Shown here: positions 5,577 through 7,956 of the stretch, piece by piece
How positions within the stretch are numbered: the first letter of the stretch is position 1
Layout: each line of letters begins with the position of its first letter
Origin: Candidatus Altarchaeales archaeon ex4484_96
Lineage (GTDB): Archaea > Altiarchaeota > Altiarchaeia > IMC4 > QMZM01
NCBI GenBank assembly: GCA_002254405.1
Contig: NJDH01000038.1
Coordinates: 1 to 7,956 of the forward strand
DNA: 7,956 bases
Reading direction: 5' to 3'
Program-made: the position numbers and the translations under genes
Notes under the pieces: generated by a model
Databases searched by the model: none
The model's input: the letters and a program-made list of their open reading frames with translations, nothing else
What the model was told of the DNA's origin: nothing

Positions 5577-6203
5577 ATGATAATCATCGTCGGAGCCAAC
5601 GAGATAGGAGTGAATGTCGCCATCAGACTGCTTAAAACGCCCATGGACGTCATAATACTAGAGCAAAACGAGGTTTTAGCCAAAAAAGTATCCGCTGAAT
5701 ATGATTTCCCGGTTATAACCGGGGACGCTACTAAACCCCAGGTTCTGAAAAACATAGGTGTGGACAAAGCCGACACCGTCGTGGCCTTAACCAGCTCAGA
5801 CCAGAAAAACCTTATGACCTGCCTTTACGCCAAAAAACTAGGTGCTAAAAGAGCCATCGCGAAAGTGAACATGTCAGAGAACCAGCGGATGTTCATGGAA
5901 TTAGGCATCGATGTCGCAATAGCTCCCTCGCTTGTATTATCGCATTTCTTTGACACAGCAGTCAACGGATACACTATAGTGGGCACAGAAAAATTCGAGT
6001 CTATTTTCGTGGAAATACCGGTACACCACCGGGGCATGCAACTTAAACCGCTTAAAAACCACAAGGCTAAACTGGTATCAATCTACCGGGAGGAAGGCTT
6101 TTTCACCCCATGCGATGACGATGAAATACTGCCTAGGGATATACTCGTTATCGTAGGCAGCAGAGAAGACTGCAGGAAGATGGCTGTTGAGATACTCGGG
6201 TGA
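5577..6203 (+). CDS. RCK/TrkA-type regulatory subunit (TrkA-N plus TrkA-C domains)
   Basis: A soluble 208-residue protein built like a potassium-transport regulator: an RCK_N Rossmann domain (about 1-120) that binds a nucleotide such as NAD(H), then a TrkA_C domain (about 135-208). Visible marks are MIIIVGANEIGVNVAIRLL (1-19), VIILEQNE (25-32, acidic residue Glu29 for the ribose), FPVITGDATKPQVLKNIGVDKADTVVALTSSDQKNL (44-79; key residues G49, D50, T52) and the C-terminal IPVHHRGMQLKPL and PRDILVIVG strands. The glycine loop reads G-A-N-E-I-G: Asn8 replaces the middle glycine of GxGxxG, so nucleotide affinity may differ. ATG 5577 is right at the first strand. The next gene, an antiporter, starts 4 bp after the stop, so this is probably its gating subunit rather than part of a Trk channel, whose membrane gene is not in view. 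Confidence 0.9.
   Translation: MIIIVGANEIGVNVAIRLLKTPMDVIILEQNEVLAKKVSAEYDFPVITGDATKPQVLKNIGVDKADTVVALTSSDQKNLMTCLYAKKLGAKRAIAKVNMSENQRMFMELGIDVAIAPSLVLSHFFDTAVNGYTIVGTEKFESIFVEIPVHHRGMQLKPLKNHKAKLVSIYREEGFFTPCDDDEILPRDILVIVGSREDCRKMAVEILG
6199..6203 (+). promoter_or_regulatory. Ribosome binding site of the antiporter gene
   Basis: GGTGA, matching the archaeal anti-Shine-Dalgarno end of 16S rRNA, is 4 bases before ATG 6208 and includes the TGA stop of the RCK gene. It decides the start in favour of ATG 6208 against TTG 6187. Confidence 0.65.
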
Positions 6204-6207
6204 GATA

Positions 6208-7497
6208 ATGGATTTATTGCTTCTGTTTCTCATAATCATCGGCGTGGCCTTCATGGCGCCGGTAATAACCCGAAGAATACACGTCCCTGAGGTGACCGGC
6301 ATAATAATCTTTGGCATAATACTGGGAGGCTATGGGCTGCTGCCTTATTGGGGCATACCCGAGTACGCTATTGTTGCCGTAAACCGAGAGGGGGAAATAC
6401 TCTCATCTGTGGGCGAAGAGCAGCTTGATGTAAACCAGATAAAGTACGGGGCCATACTCAACGAGCTAGCTAACCTGGGAATAATCTTTTTGATGTTTTT
6501 AGCCGGCCTCGAGATGGACTTAGACCAGGTTAAAGACAAGTTCAAAGACACATTACTGCTTGGATTATTGACCTTCCTCATACCCTTTGCCTCAGGGTAC
6601 CTGATGGCCCGGTTTTTTCACCAGAGTTTTAACGTATCGCTTCTTGTTGGAGTAATACTTTCAACCACATCCATCGGTGTTGTCCTGCCTGTGCTGAAAA
6701 AACTCGAGCTGATTCGCACCAAAATAGGCAGTCTCATAATCGGTTCAGCAACAATCGATGATGTTTTAAGCATGATTTCATTAGCGGTTTTGCTCAAAAT
6801 AATATTATCTCCAGCAGGCAGCCAAAGCATACCCCAGTTTATCCTGATAATAGCTCTTTTTTTCATATCGGTTTTATATCTCACCCCAAAGTTCGCCGAG
6901 GTTTTGCTTAAAAGACCGAAGATGATGGTCTCCATCGAAGCCGAAACGCGGTTTATGATAATAGTTATGTTGTTTATTGTGCTCATCTCAGAGGAGCTTC
7001 AGTTGCACGGCATAGTAGGTGCTTTCCTGGCGGGACTGGCGTTCTCGGGATACGTTAAAACAGGCTGGTTTATCGAGAAAATAAACGCAATAGGATATGG
7101 TTTTTTCATACCGATTTTCTTTTTCATGGTCGGGGCGAAAACAGATCTTGGAGTGTTCTTCCAGCTGGCGGATAAGCTTGTTTTCGCGGTTTTTCTAATT
7201 ATCATCGCTGTTTTATCGAAGTTCACGGGGGCTTTTATTGCAGGTAAACTCATAGGATTAGACAACAAGGAAACAGTAGGCATCTCTTTTGCCATGATAA
7301 CGCGTTTGGCTGTGGGGCTGGCCGCCGCCAACGTAGCATTAGAGAACGGCTTAATAGATACCTCAATTTTTTCCTCTTTTGTTGTGCTTGCTACGCTGAC
7401 TACACTTATGACCCCACCTCTGGCGAGAATGTTTTTGCACAGGGAGGAAAAAATCGAAGGCGTTATGTTTCGTGAGAATAATGAAAGAGGGAAATAG
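6208..7497 (+). CDS. CPA2-family cation/proton antiporter (KefB/NapA-like)
   Basis: A 429-residue membrane protein with about 12 hydrophobic segments that should exchange Na+ or K+ for protons. From ATG 6208 the family marks are VPEVTGIIIFGIILG (26-40), LGIIFLMFLAGLEMDL (90-105), STTSIGVVLPVL (152-163), the ion-site pair Asp184-Asp185 in SATIDDVLSM, FFIPIFFFMVGAKTDL (299-314) and Lys338 in LSKFTG. A DD pair, rather than QD, is known to go with electrogenic exchange. Two oddities: roughly 25 extra residues in the loop after the second helix (about 46-85), and ITRLAVGLA (364-372) where relatives commonly have an RGE-type motif. It lacks the C-terminal RCK domain of KefB/KefC; that part is the separate gene just upstream. 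ATG 6208 is preferred to TTG 6187 for its GGTGA site. NaPRT overlaps its end by 17 bp. Confidence 0.9.
   Translation: MDLLLLFLIIIGVAFMAPVITRRIHVPEVTGIIIFGIILGGYGLLPYWGIPEYAIVAVNREGEILSSVGEEQLDVNQIKYGAILNELANLGIIFLMFLAGLEMDLDQVKDKFKDTLLLGLLTFLIPFASGYLMARFFHQSFNVSLLVGVILSTTSIGVVLPVLKKLELIRTKIGSLIIGSATIDDVLSMISLAVLLKIILSPAGSQSIPQFILIIALFFISVLYLTPKFAEVLLKRPKMMVSIEAETRFMIIVMLFIVLISEELQLHGIVGAFLAGLAFSGYVKTGWFIEKINAIGYGFFIPIFFFMVGAKTDLGVFFQLADKLVFAVFLIIIAVLSKFTGAFIAGKLIGLDNKETVGISFAMITRLAVGLAAANVALENGLIDTSIFSSFVVLATLTTLMTPPLARMFLHREEKIEGVMFRENNERGK
7472..7476 (+). promoter_or_regulatory. Ribosome binding site of the nicotinate phosphoribosyltransferase gene
   Basis: GTGAG stands 4 bases before ATG 7481, inside the antiporter gene. 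The context (GTGAGAATAATG) is almost the same as that of the antiporter start (GTGAGATAATG), which supports both start choices. Confidence 0.5.
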
Positions 7498-7956
7498 ATT
7501 ATTTTATACAGCAAACGAGGATGAAATAAAGAGGGGTGACACGACAGATGTTTATCTTGCGCGTACAAGAGACATCCTTAAAGCCTGCGAAACAGATAAG
7601 GAGGTTGTAGCTGAGATATCATGCGGGAGCCTGCCGGATAACTGGGATTACGGGGTTTTTGCCGGGGTTGAGCAGGCGCTTAACCTGCTTGAAGGTTATC
7701 CTGTGGATGTTGAATGCCTGCCTGAGGGGACTGTATTCGAACCACGAGATTATGGGGGTGTAAGGATTCCTTTACTAAACATTAAAGGCCGCTACAGCGA
7801 TTTCTGTATGCTTGAGACCCCTCTTCTTGGCCTGCTATGCCAGGCTACAGGCATAGCCACAGCAGCCTCCCGCATCAAAACACTGGCAGGCGACAAAAAA
7901 GTATTATCTTTCGGGGTTAGGAGAATGCATCCCGCCATTGCTCCCATGATAGATCG
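7481..7956 (+). CDS. pncB: Nicotinate phosphoribosyltransferase, N-terminal part (3' end outside window)
   Basis: The first 158 residues of an archaeal-type NaPRT, which joins nicotinate to PRPP to give nicotinate mononucleotide in NAD salvage. Landmarks are the N-terminal substrate segment RLFYTANEDEIKRGDTTDVY (6-25), DVECLPEGTVFEPRD (76-90), IKGRYSDFCMLETPLLGLLCQATGI (101-125; key residues GRY, E112, T113) and SFGVRRMHPAIAPMID (143-158). This resembles the Thermoplasma acidophilum enzyme along its whole visible length as I recall that sequence; such proteins are about 390 residues, so well over half is missing. The start is ATG 7481, which overlaps the antiporter gene by 17 bp and has a GTGAG site in front. 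Being third in an operon with an RCK nucleotide-binding protein suggests joint control of NAD supply and ion exchange, an inference only. No C-terminal zinc-ribbon region can be checked here. Confidence 0.94.
   Translation, partial: MKEGNRLFYTANEDEIKRGDTTDVYLARTRDILKACETDKEVVAEISCGSLPDNWDYGVFAGVEQALNLLEGYPVDVECLPEGTVFEPRDYGGVRIPLLNIKGRYSDFCMLETPLLGLLCQATGIATAASRIKTLAGDKKVLSFGVRRMHPAIAPMID

Noticed and set aside
6187..6207. TTG start of the antiporter, overlapping the RCK gene
   Set aside because: ATG 6208 has a GGTGA site 4 bases upstream and begins at the first membrane helix.
6618..6986. Minus-strand open frame of 122 codons inside the antiporter
   Set aside because: Shadow of transmembrane coding sequence; no motif and no ribosome site.
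6999..7568. Minus-strand open frame of 189 codons opposite the antiporter and NaPRT
   Set aside because: It has no recognisable domain, spans two real genes with strong motifs, and has the Lys/Ser/Pro-rich look of the complement of membrane-helix codons.
1..7956. tRNA, rRNA, CRISPR array, insertion sequence, toxin-antitoxin or defence genes
   Set aside because: I looked on both strands and saw no cloverleaf, no regularly spaced repeats, no transposase motif and almost no non-coding room; all sizeable frames are explained by housekeeping families.

Overview
This is a compact archaeal chromosome segment with eleven protein genes, two of them cut by the window edges. The archaeal assignment rests on gene content. 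It carries the archaeal tRNA ribose methyltransferase Trm56, a type II peptidyl-tRNA hydrolase, an archaeal-type lumazine synthase with the GLGIAGPGMSRLEA signature, and an archaeal-style nicotinate phosphoribosyltransferase. It also has TATA-like boxes centred about 24-28 bp before several start codons, and it uses ATA (Ile) and AGA/AGG (Arg) heavily. G+C looks to be in the mid-40s percent by eye. I cannot place it below the domain level. Almost every base is coding: the largest gap is 94 bp, and no stretch over 300 bp lacks a gene. I saw no tRNA, rRNA, CRISPR array, insertion sequence or phage gene.

Layout. (1) 2-310, plus: the C-terminal half of protein-L-isoaspartate O-methyltransferase. 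(2) 2801 down to 313, minus: a probable operon of a DUF429 RNase H-fold protein, a COG2509 FAD-dependent dehydrogenase and Trm56. Its end meets pcm tail to tail with 2 bp between stops. (3) 2834-4958, plus: pyrF, pth2 and an MscS-type channel, packed with an overlap and a 3-bp gap. (4) 5482 down to 4955, minus: ribH alone, its stop codon overlapping that of the MscS gene. (5) 5577 onward, plus: an RCK/TrkA protein, a CPA2 cation/proton antiporter and nicotinate phosphoribosyltransferase (cut by the window end), separated by 4 bp and a 17-bp overlap.

How the genes may work together. Most genes are housekeeping: protein repair, tRNA modification, recycling of peptidyl-tRNA, pyrimidine, flavin and NAD supply, and ion or osmotic balance. 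The most suggestive grouping is the last operon, where a nucleotide-sensing RCK subunit, its likely antiporter partner and an NAD-precursor enzyme are co-transcribed. The second is the DUF429 / FAD dehydrogenase / Trm56 set, in which two poorly characterised enzymes travel with a tRNA-modifying enzyme.

Start sites. For DUF429, the FAD protein, pyrF and ribH, a TATA-like box lies where a transcript would begin at or very near the start codon, which suggests leaderless mRNAs. The antiporter and NaPRT genes, internal to an operon, instead have GGTGA/GTGAG Shine-Dalgarno-like sequences. This moved my chosen starts for pyrF, ribH and the antiporter inward from the longest open frames.

I found no clear, wholly new system. 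The best leads are the charged C-terminal tail on lumazine synthase, the 32-bp overlapping divergent promoter, the RCK/antiporter/NaPRT operon, and the divergent orotidine-phosphate decarboxylase.
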